64,000 nt of DNA from Sepiola atlantica (lineage: Eukaryota; Mollusca; Cephalopoda; Sepiida; Sepiolidae), in NCBI GenBank assembly GCA_963556195.1, contig OY744553.1, forward strand, positions 3,238,486 to 3,302,485, read 5' to 3'. A model generated the notes under the pieces. That model worked only from the letters and a program-made list of their open reading frames with translations, had not been told where the DNA came from and did not search any database. This document shows positions 33,330 to 43,785 of the stretch, piece after piece (positions within the stretch are counted from its first letter, which is position 1; every line of letters begins with the position of its first letter). Made by a program: the position numbers and the translations under genes.

Positions 33330-33910
33330 GAGTCGTCTAACGTTAAAACAAGTCATACAATGTACAAACAATTTCGTTGGGAAAGGCTAACACACATGCG
33401 TTTTAAGAATCAACCAAACGAATCAGTGTAATTGATATTTAATGTAAAGTGAGAAATTATCTAGCATTGTCACCAAAATAATATAATAAAAACTGTGTGT
33501 TTTAGTTACTTACGTTAATTGATTGTATGAGTTTTAAAGGGGCAAACATTTTATTTTGATTTTATTTTTACTTTTTTGTTATGGAAATATCTCCAGACAC
33601 GGCAGGAATCAACTTGATGAAGAGGCTAAACAAAAAATACTACTGCGAGGTTAAAAATATCCAACAATAAGAGCTGGACAGGTAGATTCCGACTAAAAAA
33701 AACAGCAAATCTTCCCTCCTTTGTCACAAACATCGCGCATGGAATGTGAAAAATAAATGACAACATAAGGGAAGCGAGAGTTACAAATAAACCCATGGTC
33801 CATTTTCTATGCCCTTTAGACCAAGGAGTTAAAACGTTGGACTCTTGGTGGTAGTGATACTATCAGACATAACAATAAGTGGCTTTTTACTCTCTTTTTT
33901 AAAATTAGAT
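33330..33910. other. No recognised feature
   Basis: No frame, RNA or repeat that I can support. Confidence 0.4.
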
Positions 33911-34141
33911 CAGCGGTTTTTCTATTGAGTCGTGGAGATACTCCTCTTTCAGTAGCTGATACCTACGCACGTGGTGCGGAATTCAACCTGTCCGAGTTGA
34001 TCCGGCTTACTCCGACGGAAGAAGTTTCTAGGGAATATTTAATAAACAAGCGAGTGCCAGTCGCATGTACATCCCCATCAGGGGAGGTAACAATGTTAAT
34101 TTCTGCAGTTCTTTTTTGCAGGTAGGTGTCGACGTTCTCCT

Positions 34142-34250
34142 ACATACAACGCCTGGTATTCCCAAATGGTCACCCATTTAGTACTGACCAGGCTGAACGT
34201 TTCTGAGCTTCGGTGATCTAACGGGAACCGGTGTGTCAGTGTGATCATAT
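34142..34250 (-). pseudogene. 5S rRNA pseudogene or 5S-derived SINE head
   Basis: The reverse strand reads GATCACACTGACACACCGG, then TTAGATCACCGAAGCTCAG, CAGCCTGGTCAGTACT, TGGGTGACC and TGGGAATACCAGGCGTTGTA. These are the conserved blocks of metazoan 5S rRNA in order, including the internal Pol III control region. Substitutions (GCTCAGAAACG for GCTAAGC-type sequence, CATTTGG for CGCCTGG) make it a pseudogene. A forward U2-like fragment starts only 8 bp to the right. Confidence 0.88.
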
Positions 34251-34257
34251 CTCGTTC

Positions 34258-34283
34258 AGTAGTATCTGTTCCGATGGATACTT
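34258..34283 (+). pseudogene. U2-like fragment
   Basis: AGTAGTATCTGTTCCGATGG followed by ATACTT, the centre of the U2-headed SINE head, isolated between the 5S pseudogene and a duplicated leader. Confidence 0.75.
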
Positions 34284-34352
34284 GGTAAGTGATAACTCAT
34301 TAATCTATATAAAGATACCACGGATCAATTGGTACTCAGCTGCTACTCTTAT
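34284..34352 (+). repeat. Leader duplicated (inverted) at 40786-40857
   Basis: TTGGTAAGTGATAACTCATT through GCTACTCTTATT is the inverse of 40786-40857. With the SINE that follows it forms an inverted duplication about 6 kb apart. Confidence 0.85.
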
Positions 34353-34729
34353 TGGCCTTTTGATCAAGATGAAAGTGTAGTATCTGTTCCGATAGATACT
34401 GCATTCCATAAACTGGTATTGTCTTGGCCTTCCGGGCTTTATTTACGCCGGTCTATGGGTCGGTCCTGTGCAGTTCTAGGAGGTCCACTCTCCCAGGCTT
34501 TGCCTTCCCTCTTTGGGGAGGAGTAAGTTTATTGCTTACAGTCTGAGGCGCCCCTACCGTGGAATGCCGACGGTGCTGCCCAGGCAATTTTTAATGGCCA
34601 TAGTGCTCACCTTCTCGGGCGTTGGCTTTTCAATCCCCACTCTCCCGACCCGACCTTAAGTCACATCTTACCTTGTGGGAGTAAGAAAAAACTTTCCTTG
34701 TGCCTAACTCCTGGAGATGAGTAAATAAA
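34353..34729 (+). mobile_element. U2-headed SINE, long form
   Basis: Starts GGCCTTTTGATCAAGATGAA and carries all body blocks and the long 3' end (GACCTTAAGTCACATCTTAC, CCTTGTGCCTAAC). It has the same 5' flank as the copy at 40439-40775, so the two derive from one insertion. Confidence 0.88.
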
Positions 34730-34739
34730 TACTACGTAT

Positions 34740-35120
34740 TCTCTTGGCTTTTTGGCTAAGATCAAACTGTAGTATCTGTTCCGATTGATACTGCACACCA
34801 TAGACGAGTATTGTCTTGGCCTTCGGGGCTTTATTTACGCCGGTCTATGGGTCTGTCCTGTGCAGTTCTAGGAGGTCCACCATCCCAGGCTTTGCCTACC
34901 CTCTTTGGAGAGGAGTAAGCTTATTGCTTACTGCTTCAGGCGCCCTTACCGGGGAATGCCGACGGGGCTGGCCAAGCAATTTTTAATGGCCAGAGTGCTC
35001 ACCTCTCGGGCGCTGGCTTTTCAAACCCCACTTACCCGACCCGACCTTGGGTCACATCTTACCTTGTGGGAGTAAGATAAAACTGGCCTTGTGCCTAACT
35101 ACTGGAGAGGAGTAAATATA
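34740..35120 (+). mobile_element. U2-headed SINE with 10-bp target duplication
   Basis: TACTACGTAT is present at 34730-34739 and at 35121-35130. The head, TCTCTTGGCTTTTTGGCTAA followed by GATCAAACTGTAGTA, aligns to U2 from about nucleotide 7. It lies directly behind the previous SINE in the same orientation. Confidence 0.9.
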
Positions 35121-35134
35121 TACTACGTATAACT

Positions 35135-35425
35135 TATATGGGAAAGTGATCTCCCCTCCTAAAATCTAAAATAATAAAATCTACAATAAGAAACATTTTA
35201 ATTTTTTTTTCGTACCGGAAATTTGTTGAGGCTGTTTACATGTAATTTGCCCCAAAAAGTAGAAACTTGTTTGTTTTAGGAGGCGGAATACGAGGGGTGC
35301 TCTTCAATAAATTTTCATGCACTTTTATAAATTAGTGTTTTTATGATGTTGGGATATCAGAAATGACACAAAATATATTTTAAAACGATAAATTGACTCG
35401 AGCCGGTTATATCAAAAACTACTTT
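35135..35425. other. No recognised feature
   Basis: Nothing supportable in this stretch. Confidence 0.35.
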
Positions 35426-35560
35426 TATATGCATACGCTGAGACGTGCTCAATGAAAGTGCATTAAATATATGTGTGCATCCTGCATGGTCGTAAAATAT
35501 GCAATTTAATCATCTGCATTGTACAGCTGCAGAAAAAAATCTAATTCATAGATAATAGTA
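35425..35560 (+). repeat. Family D fragment
   Basis: Resembles the right part of family D: GAAAGTGCATTAAATATATG, ATGGTCGTAAAATATGC, TACAGCTGCAGAAA. A further scrap, GTTGGTTGTGTATGTAATTT, is at 35840. Confidence 0.65.
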
Positions 35561-35879
35561 TCTGAAATGTGTTTGTGGCAATTATGCAGTATAGTAAACA
35601 GCGAAGAAATAGAAATAAATGTATATACAACAAATAATTTTCACCGAAACGAAAGCAGATTATATTTTCTACCGACCTACATAGTTTTATCTTTCTGAAA
35701 GTTTGTGTACGTTTTTCTTATTTCTATATAGGATGTCGTCGATAACTGCTTTTTTAATGTGTAACCATCGAAGATTGTCGCAATTTTTGTCTGTTTTCAG
35801 CTTCTGAGATTCTTCTCATTTAAATGATTTTTATGATGTGAGTTGGTTGTGTATGTAATTTGAGTACGGTGTCTCTAAT

Positions 35880-35893
35880 TGGGTTATGGTTAT

Positions 35894-35924
<31 letters not shown>

Positions 35925-36341
35925 GGTAGGGTTTAGGGTTAGGCAATAGAGTTAGGGTTAGGGTTAAGGTAAGATTTAGGGTTAGGATTTAAGGTTAAGG
36001 TTAAAGGTTAGGGTTAGGGTTAGGGTTTAGGGTTAGGCTATAAGGTTAGGGTTAAGGTTAGATTTAGGGTTAGGGTTAGGGTTAGGGTTTAGGATTAGGG
36101 TTAGGGTTTAGGGTTAGGTTATAGGGTTAGGGTAAAGGTTAGATTTAGGGTTAGGGTTAGGGTTTAGGATTAGGGTTAGGGTTTAGGGTTACGCTATAGG
36201 GTTAGGGTTAGGGTTAAAATTAGATTTAGGGTTAGGGTTAGGGTTAGGGTTTAGGATTAGGGTTAGGGTTTAGGGTTACGCTATAGGGTTAGGGTTAGAG
36301 TTAAGGTTAGATTTAGGGTTAGGGTTAGGGTTAGGGTTTAG

Positions 36342-36373
<32 letters not shown>

Positions 36374-36422
36374 CTATAGGGTTAGCGTTAGGGTTAGGAT
36401 TAGGGTTAGGGTTAGGGTTTAG

Positions 36423-36453
<31 letters not shown>

Positions 36454-36675
36454 ACTATATGGTTAGGGATAGGGTTAAGGTTAGATTTAGGGTTAGGGTT
36501 AGGGTTAGGGTTTAGGATTAGGGTTAGGGTTTAGGGTTAGGTTAGATTTAGGGTTAGGGTTAGGGTTAGGGTTAGGGTTTAGGATTAGGGTTAGGGTTTA
36601 GGGTTACGCTATAGGGTTAGGGTTAGGGTTAAGGTTAGATTTAGGGTTAGGGTTAGGGTTAGGGTTAGGGTTCAG

Positions 36676-36707
<32 letters not shown>

Positions 36708-36762
36708 CTATAGGGTTAGCGTTAGGGTTAGGATTAGGGTTAGGGTTAGGGTTAGGGTTTAG

Positions 36763-36793
<31 letters not shown>

Positions 36794-37058
36794 ACTATAT
36801 GGTTAGGGATAGGGTTAAGGTTAGATTTAGGGTTAGGGTTAGGGTTAGGGTTTAGGATTAGGGTTAGGGTTTAGGGTTAGGCTATAGGGTTAGGGTTAAG
36901 GTTATGGTTAGATTTAGAATTAGGGTTAGGGTTAGGGTTAGGGTTAGGGTTAGGGTTTAGCATTAGGGTTAGGGTTTAGGGGTAAGCTATAGGGTTAGGG
37001 TTAGGGTTAAGGTTAGATTTAGTGTTAGGATTTAAGGTTAAGGTTAAAGGTTAGGGTG
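35880..37058 (+). repeat. Interstitial TTAGGG array, 1.18 kb, with higher-order variants
   Basis: TTAGGG and TTTAGGG units with recurring variants TTAGGCTATAGGG, AAGGTTAGATTTAGGG and GTTTAGGATTAGGG. They recur at roughly 100-120-bp intervals, so blocks were duplicated in tandem. Confidence 0.95.
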
Positions 37059-37196
37059 CTATACTGCACAAGATACTACAACACGATCGTAAAATCGCTC
37101 GAAGAGTCGAACGACTAACCAAGAAAATCTCAAAAAAGCAGAACTCCGTGGATTTTAATGAAGCCTGTCTTAATCACAATTTGCTGCCAAACTATA

Positions 37197-37197
37197 C

Positions 37198-37231
<34 letters not shown>
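37197..37231. repeat. (TA)n microsatellite
   Basis: TA run leading into a purine tract. Confidence 0.95.
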
Positions 37232-37268
<37 letters not shown>

Positions 37269-37347
37269 GAAATAGAGAAAAAGAGACAGAGGAAAATAGA
37301 GAAGGATATATATATATATATAAATAGAGTAATAGAGAAGTTGAGAA

Positions 37348-37381
<34 letters not shown>

Positions 37382-37689
37382 TGATATATATAGAGAGAGA
37401 AAGTGAGAGAAAGAGACAAAAGAAAAATAAAGATTGGTAGAGATAGAGATAGTAAGATATATATATATATATATATACATATATAAAGATATAGAAAGAG
37501 ATAGAAAAAGAGAAGTAGATAGAGAGAGAGAGAAAGAGAGAAAGAGAGTGAGAGAGTGAAAAAGCGATATATATATAGAAGGAAATAGATAGAAAGAGTC
37601 AGAAGAAAATAGAGAAAGAGAGAGAGATAGAGAGAGAGAAACAGATATATAGACAGCTATATAGAAAGGGATAGAGAAAAAGAGAGAGT

Positions 37690-37721
<32 letters not shown>

Positions 37722-37808
37722 CAGACAGACAGAGAAAGAGAGATAGAGAAAGAAATAGATAGATAGATAGATAGAGAGTGAGAGAGAATGAGAGAAAGAG
37801 AGAGAGTA

Positions 37809-37847
<39 letters not shown>

Positions 37848-37874
37848 CAGACAGAGAAAGAGAGATAGAGAAAG

Positions 37875-37905
<31 letters not shown>

Positions 37906-37950
37906 GAGTGAGAGAGAGTGAGAGAAAGAGAGAGAGACTAGCAAAGGCGA
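37232..37950. repeat. Polypurine (GA/GATA)n tract with TA islands
   Basis: About 700 bp of GA, GAAA and GATA words on the forward strand, broken by short TA runs at regular distances. Confidence 0.95.
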
Positions 37951-38004
37951 CAGTATAAAATAAGAGCTGGTGCTCAAACAGAGAGAGAAAGACATATATA
38001 GTCT

Positions 38005-38560
38005 AAAACTTTGTAAGTTAATTGCAAATGACGCAATCGCAGCTCTACTACATACGTCATTAGAAAAGTTTAATCAATGCTATACCAACTTAGTATGGAC
38101 TTCTATAGTTACGATTCTTCTAGTTCAAATGATAAAATCAATAACAGTGATCGATATCACATTGAAAGACGAGCACGTGGCTTCTCTGTTCAGAGCTGGT
38201 TGTATATGTAATTTTGTAAAGCTGACTCTAATAGGTTTATGTATGCATTGTGCTGTGCTATTAAATCACTCACAACGAGCTGATAGGCTATAAAAGATGG
38301 ACACGTCGGACAAAGCAAAACAGAATTCTGTTTTTCTCTTCGGTGCTCAGGAGCATTTTAATTTAATTTCATCTCCGTGAATCACCGTCGATGGACGTCA
38401 TTTTCCCAAAACATTAATTTCTACCTGACTTCCTGATGAATGTGAATGCATCAAATCTATGTGTTCATCTTACTGGATCGTAAAATATGCCATTTATGCA
38501 TTTGCATTGTGCAGATGCAGAAATAAATAGCATACACCCACTAAAGATATCTACCGTTAA
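38005..38560 (+). repeat. Dispersed 550-bp repeat, family D copy 2
   Basis: Parallel to 32770-33320 throughout, in the same orientation, with many substitutions and small gaps. Confidence 0.8.
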
Positions 38561-38654
38561 AATATGTTTACTCAATTTGAGGAAAACAATGATTCTATAT
38601 TCTTGAACTAAGCAAAACCGAATACCAGTTATGTACGTTTCTTAAGACTATTCT

Positions 38655-38930
38655 AATTCAGTTCTAAGTGACAGTCATCTGAAGGGTGAAGGTTCAATCC
38701 TCAGTGCCGGCGATACAAAGAATTGCGAAAATTTGCCACCCCCGTGGATTTAATAAAGGGTTTCGTTCGAAATTCCGTCGAGATTCCCGAGTTTGACAGA
38801 AATGTTCCCAAGTTCGACAAAGTGCACCTGATGAAGGTCGGAGGTTACACCGGCCGAAACGTGGTGATAAAAACACCCAAGATGAGAACAATAGTCCGAA
38901 TATTCCAAATTCTATAAATTGTCAGCCCTC
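38655..38930 (+). mobile_element. Family C retroelement copy with hammerhead-like core
   Basis: Begins near the B-box-like GAAGGTTCAATCC, then the family C body. At 38826-38865 it holds CTGATGA, GGTCGG paired with CCGGCC, and GAAACG. This is the closest family C comes to a hammerhead, but there is an extra A after CTGATGA and no matching stem I. Confidence 0.7.
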
Positions 38931-39159
38931 ATTTCAAAACTTAATTTTAAATATCTGATAATCTAACCTCGTGTTTTTAGTTGAATGGTCTTCTCCAGAC
39001 AAGTGAAGTGACATAAAGAATAAGGAGACTTTAAAGTGGACATTGGTTTTACATTCGGCAGCACCACCCTTTCGCTTCCCTTGTTTTGTCTTTTAGTCAT
39101 GAGCGACGTTTCTGCCAAATATTCAAATTGAGAACTTTTCCATGTGTGAATTCATGCTT

Positions 39160-39330
39160 CGGACTACTGTTCTCATCTTGGGTGTTTTTACCACAACGTT
39201 TCGGCCGATGTAACCTCCAACTTCTTCAGGATTAAACCTTCAACCTTCAGATGACTGTCACTTAGAACTGAATTTTACTTAGTACTTGTATATCCATTGT
39301 GCCACGGGTCCTTGCGGAAAATTCTAGTGT
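39160..39330 (-). mobile_element. Family C copy, internally deleted, inverted
   Basis: The inverse of the tRNA-like head (CCCGTGGCACAATGGATAT) joins directly to the inverse of the CTGAAGAAG-GAAACG tail; the middle is missing. A small inverted tail fragment lies at 39520-39547. Confidence 0.7.
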
Positions 39331-39547
39331 GAATTTTGGGAGCTTTAAACCTATTCTTGTTTTTGAAGGGAAAATTATTCCAAACTAGTATTAAGTAAAA
39401 TGCTCTTCTGTATAAATAATTGAATTTGTTCAAAAGTATCGCAAACAAAATAAACAAATAAATGACATTATATTTCGGAATTTTTTAGATAAGGATTGAT
39501 AATTCATAGTATTTTGTATATTCGGACTACTGTTCTCATCTTGGGTG

Positions 39548-39880
39548 TCCGCAAGGACCCGTGGCGCAGTGGATATAGTACTAAGTAAAATTCAGTTCTA
39601 AGTAACAGTCATCTGAAGGTTGAAGGTTCAATCGGAGAATTGCGAATTACTGAAGACGTCTTACCAGTCATGGCAGAATGAACGAGCGCATGCTACCCCC
39701 GTGGATTAAATAAAAGGTTCCGTTCGAAATTCCGTCCAGATTCCCGAGTTCGACAGAAAAATGTCCGAGTTCGACAAATTACACCTCAAGAAGGTCGGAA
39801 GTTACATCGGCCGAAACGTTGTGATTAAAACACTCGAGATGAGAATAGTAGTCCGAATATACCAAATTCTACGTATTCTG
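39548..39880 (+). mobile_element. Family C tRNA-headed SINE, full-length copy
   Basis: The head has an A-box-like CCGTGGCGCAGTGGATATAG and a B-box-like GAAGGTTCAATCG, about 60 bp apart. The body has CGTGGATTAAATAAAAGG and CGAGTTCGACAGAA. The tail carries CCTCAAGAAGGTCGG, a loop, CGGCCGAAACGTTGTG and GATGAGAATAGTAGTCCG. It is non-coding; a Pol III transcript is the likely founder. Confidence 0.75.
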
Positions 39881-40109
39881 ATTTAATTGTATGCCGAGTC
39901 CCGATAACTTAGATCTCCATTAAGATCTGGTCGCTGTTAAGCAAGATCTGGTCGCTGTTAGTGGAAGGTGCATAGACCCCTTGAACGTGGCGGTCTTGAG
40001 TCTGCCTCCAAGGGGAAGGACGCAAAGTACGACTCCCTCCTGTTCAATAGAACTTTCGGTCGCGGATTGTGAGTGTTAGTCCGGATTCTTTGGTGCAGAA
40101 TGTTCCGGT

Positions 40110-41395
40110 AGTTCGTTCCGGTAGTTATTGTTTCACTCGGAATGCTACGTCAAGATCTGTGTGTCCTGATTATTTTCATCGGACACTCAAGAGACTACGA
40201 TGCTTATATGCATGGTAATTAGTTACCCGATTATCCGAGGAGCTCCGGCAAAAGTGGCACACGGGATCACTTCTTTTGGACAATGGGTTATCTGATTAAA
40301 AAAAGCATGCCTATCCATAACCAGGTTATACTAATTCTATCCGAGGAGCGATTAGTTACTCTTTCAGGTTTAGGCCTAAAATAGCATTTTTTTATACTAG
40401 GTCTAAAAGCCATTCGAGGATAAGGGTTAATAAGAGTATTGATTTACTCCTCTCCAGGAGTTAGGCACAAGGCCAGTTTTTATCTTACTCCCACAAGTAA
40501 GATGTGACCCAAGGTCGGGTCGGGAAAGTGGGGTTTAAAAATTGCCTGGGCAGCCCCGTCGGCATTCCCCGGTAGGGGCGCCTCAGGCAGTAAGCAATAC
40601 ACTTACTCCTCCCCAAAGAGGGGAGGCGAAGCCTGGGAGGGTGGACCTCCTAGAACTTCACAGGACAGACCCATAGACCGGCGTAAATCAAGCCCCGAAG
40701 GCCAAGGCAATACCAGTCTATGAAGTGCAGTATCCATCGGAACAGATACTACACTTTGATCTTAGTCAAAAGGCCAATAAGAGTAGCAGCGTTATGCTGA
40801 GTACCAATTGATCCGTGGTATCTTTATATAGATTAATGAGTTATCACTTACCAAGGCCAGAAGCCACTCGAGTATACGGGGTAATGTTTAGTCTTGTAGG
40901 GGGCTGCTCCCTTATAAGTCCGTTGTTGGGTGAAGGCGCCTGTTCTGTGTTTGTGTCTTGTAACAGCGGTAGTGACGTAAGACACAGTGTGGGGCCGCAA
41001 TCGATTGGTAAAATGTGACAAGTCCTTGGGGTTTGTTGCGCACCAGAAGTAAGTCATCACTCACAATGTTACGTCTAACTCCTCAAGATCTGTGTGACCT
41101 GATTATTTTAATCGGACACTCAAGTTCTACGATGTCTATAGGCAAAGTTATTAGTTACCCGATTATCTGGAGAATACAGGCAACAGTAGACCACAAGGTC
41201 ACTTCCCTTGGTCAATGGATTTTTTATTTTTATGTAGGGTTAGCCTGAAGCTGGTTAGTCCACTAGGCGGCGACCCCGTGATCACTCGGGTGCAGGAACC
41301 TGTTGTATTTGTGTTGTCTTGTAGCAGCGACAGCAAGATCAGAGACCGCGTGGAGCCGCAATCAATTGTTAAAATATGTCAGACATTGTAGTGCG
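40110..41395. repeat. Direct repeats flanking a U2-headed SINE
   Basis: The block at 40140-40320 (TCAAGATCTGTGTGTCCTGA, ATCGGACACTCAAG, TAGTTACCCGATTATC) recurs at 41080-41240. The block at 40945-41040 (TTGTAACAGCGGTAGTGACG, GGGGCCGCAATCGATTGG) recurs at 41320-41395. The SINE copy at 40439-40775 lies between. Possibly a longer element in two partial copies. Confidence 0.7.
40439..40775 (-). mobile_element. U2-headed SINE with 10-bp target duplication
   Basis: AATAAGAGTA at 40429-40438 is repeated at 40776-40785. On the reverse strand the element starts exactly at GGCCTTTTGACTAAGATCA, that is near U2 nucleotide 11, and ends GGAGAGGAGTAAATCAAT. Part of the body (the CAGAGTGCTCACC region) is deleted. 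Confidence 0.93.
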
Positions 41396-42215
41396 TGTTA
41401 GGGTTAGGGTTAGGGTTATGCCGAGCGTTAGGGTTAGGGTTAGGGTTAGGGTTAGGGGTAGGGTTTGAGATAGGGTTAGAGTTAGGTTTAAGGTTTAGGG
41501 TTAGGGTTAGGGTTATGCCGAGCGTTAGGGTTAGGGTTAGGGTTAGGGTTAGGGTTAGGGTTTGAGATAGGGTTAGAGTTATGCTTAAGGTTTAGGGTTA
41601 GGGTTAGGGTTATGCCGAGCGTTAGGGTTAGGGTTAGGGTTAGGGTTAGGGTTAGGGTTAGAGTTAGGCTTTGAGATAGGGTTAGAGTTAGGCTTAAGGT
41701 TTAGGGTTAGGGTTAGGGTTATGCCGAGCGTTAGGGTTAGGGTTAGGGTTTGAGATAGGGTTAGAGTTAGGCTTAAGGTTTAGGGTTAGGGTTAGGGTTA
41801 TGCCGAGCGTTAGGGTTAGGGTTAGGGTTAGGGTTTGAGATAGGGTTAGAGTTAGGCTTAAGGTTTAGGGTTAGGGTTAGGGTTATGCCGAGCGTTAGGG
41901 TTAGGGTTAGGGTTAGGGTTAGGGTTAGGGTTTGAGATAGGGTTAGAGTTAGGCTTAATGTTTAGGGTTAGGGTTAGGGTTATGCCGAGCGTTAGGGTTA
42001 GGGTTAGGGTTAGGGTTTGAGATAGGGTTAGAGTTAGGCTTAAGGTTTAGGGTTAGGGTTAGGGTTATGCCGAGCGTTAGGGTTAGGGTTAGGGTTAGGG
42101 TTATGCCGAGCGTTAGGGTTAGCGTTAGGGTTAGGGTTAGGGTTAGAGATAGGGTTAGAGTTAGGCTTAAGGTTTAGGGTTAGGGATAGAGACAAGGTTA
42201 GGGTTAGGGACTTCT
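41394..42215 (+). repeat. Interstitial TTAGGG array with higher-order unit marked ATGCCGAGCG
   Basis: Units of roughly 75-120 bp start GTTATGCCGAGCG, contain three to seven TTAGGG, then TTTGAGATAGGG, TTAGAGTTAGGCTTAAGG and three more TTAGGG. About eight such units follow one another with very few differences, which indicates recent amplification. Confidence 0.95.
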
Positions 42216-42930
42216 CGCAATTCCGAAATATCGACGTTTATACAAAGGAAGAGTACAGAGATCCAGTCTATAAATTCTTTGGAAAAAATATTAAAGCCCA
42301 AAAACCGTATCTTGAGATAATTTTCATAGCATCAAAATGAAATAAAAATAACACAGATGTTTGTTTTGTGGCATATCAACCTTTTTCAGGTTATTTAATG
42401 TCGAATCAATTGTATATTTTAAAAAAGTTCTTTGCAAAAAAAAAAAATAGAAAAAAATAATATTAAGACAAAAAAATATATATTTTGAAAACATTCGTAA
42501 AACGTTTTTTTCTTCTTTACAGCATATTTTTCCCCAGTTAATTTAATACCAAATCAAGCTTTAGATAATTATATTTTTTTATATAGATCAACAGCTTTTA
42601 AAAAGTCTATTGTCTACTTTATTTTTCTTAAACAGTTCCTTCATTGTACCTGCTTTGTAGAACGTTTCTCTTATTGGGGCAGATGCAGGTAGTCTAATTT
42701 ACAGAATTACAAAATATGCCGTTTTCAACACAGACGAAATGATCTCACACGTAAAACACAATGTCCTCCAGATCCCAGGGTGCCGATTATGTCAGGTTAA
42801 CTTTAGTCAGCTATGCATAAATAGGGTCCCTCATGGCAAAAACACAAACCAACTGTGTAGTCTTAATCTCTACCCTCACGTATTTTTACCTACTCTCGAG
42901 AACTCTTGTTAGTGAGTCGGCTCGGTTCTT
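42215..42930. other. No recognised feature
   Basis: AT-rich, nothing supportable. Confidence 0.35.
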
Positions 42931-42938
42931 GTAAAATA

Positions 42939-43478
42939 TTACTTGTGCCACATCGACCCAGATGGTGTATTTCTTTCACATACAAGTGTAACGTATCCAG
43001 TCGCCGCCTGATGAACATTTCGCTCGCGATTCTTTTCTGATTTTAGCCACCCCGTGGTATATTCAGAAAGAGTATGTTTGAAAGCTTTGCTTTTCACTGG
43101 AGCATGAGGTGTACTCCTCTCAGCACGGCATTCAACATCTTCACGTTGGATTTCCTTTATCGGCTTCAGCCAGCATGCGTCATACATGATGATGTAGTGG
43201 GCACAATAGACTTCCTTTATCTCCCAGTAAAATTCGGGAATACTCTTCAGAGAGAACCTGCTATCCACTGTGCGCCGAAATAGCCTGTAACAGACTGAAA
43301 ACCTTTTTGACGCAATAAGGGACATTCTTGGTCGGACAACACCAGAAGAAAACAACATAACTTCTAAAAGGTTTCTTCTAACTGCACGAATCCGTATTTT
43401 TTTTTCTTTTTTCACACATTCTCGCCGTATCACGTATTTTAAACCAGATTGGTGTCCACGTATCAAAATTACTAACAC
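42939..43478 (-). CDS. Unrecognised 179-codon open frame
   Basis: This is the longest open frame in the window that is not made of simple repeats or satellite. It starts MLVILIRGHQSGLKYVIRR and ends NTPSGSMWHK. I see no domain, catalytic motif, signal peptide or membrane segment, and no splice signals or neighbouring exons that would support a gene. Its 5' part overlaps sequence close to a family C fragment (43545-43650). A frame of this length can occur by chance in 64 kb. Decayed transposon coding sequence is another possibility. It is listed only so that it can be searched. Confidence 0.15.
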   Translation of the reverse strand: MLVILIRGHQSGLKYVIRRECVKKEKKIRIRAVRRNLLEVMLFSSGVVRPRMSLIASKRFSVCYRLFRRTVDSRFSLKSIPEFYWEIKEVYCAHYIIMYDACWLKPIKEIQREDVECRAERSTPHAPVKSKAFKHTLSEYTTGWLKSEKNRERNVHQAATGYVTLVCERNTPSGSMWHK

Positions 43479-43544
43479 CTAAAAAAGTACAATATTTAGC
43501 AGGCGCTTTTCCCATATCGCAAATGGCCGTTCGACATGCAGGAC

Positions 43545-43650
43545 TTCGTGGGCACTTCGAATCCCGTATATGTGATTCTCGAAACGTTGTGAGAATAACA
43601 CTCAATATTAGAACAATTATACACATTATCAATCCTCATCTCAAAAACTT
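43545..43650 (+). mobile_element. Family C tail fragment
   Basis: CTCGAAACGTTGTGAGAATA, ATCAATCCTCATCT and CAAAAACTTTCAGAA match the 3' part of family C. Confidence 0.5.
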
Positions 43651-43785
43651 TCAGAAACATTTGGATCGTTAATCATTTTAGCTGACAGTCGACTACCGGC
43701 TTTCAAACATCAGTTTTGAGTTATTTTGATAAATGTATCAACCTGAGGAAAACAGCTTAACCTCTAATAAATATTCCATGAAAGA

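Noticed and set aside
34142..34250. Functional 5S rRNA gene
   Set aside because: Substitutions occur in conserved helices and no T-run terminator follows in the expected place on the reverse strand.
38826..38865. Canonical hammerhead in family C
   Set aside because: The core words are present in one copy, but an extra A breaks the junction, stem I is missing and other copies have CTGAAGA or CTCAAGA. Listed only as hammerhead-like.
43007..43020. CTGATGA followed by ACATTTCGCTCG
   Set aside because: No GAAAC or pairing stems in reach; chance match.
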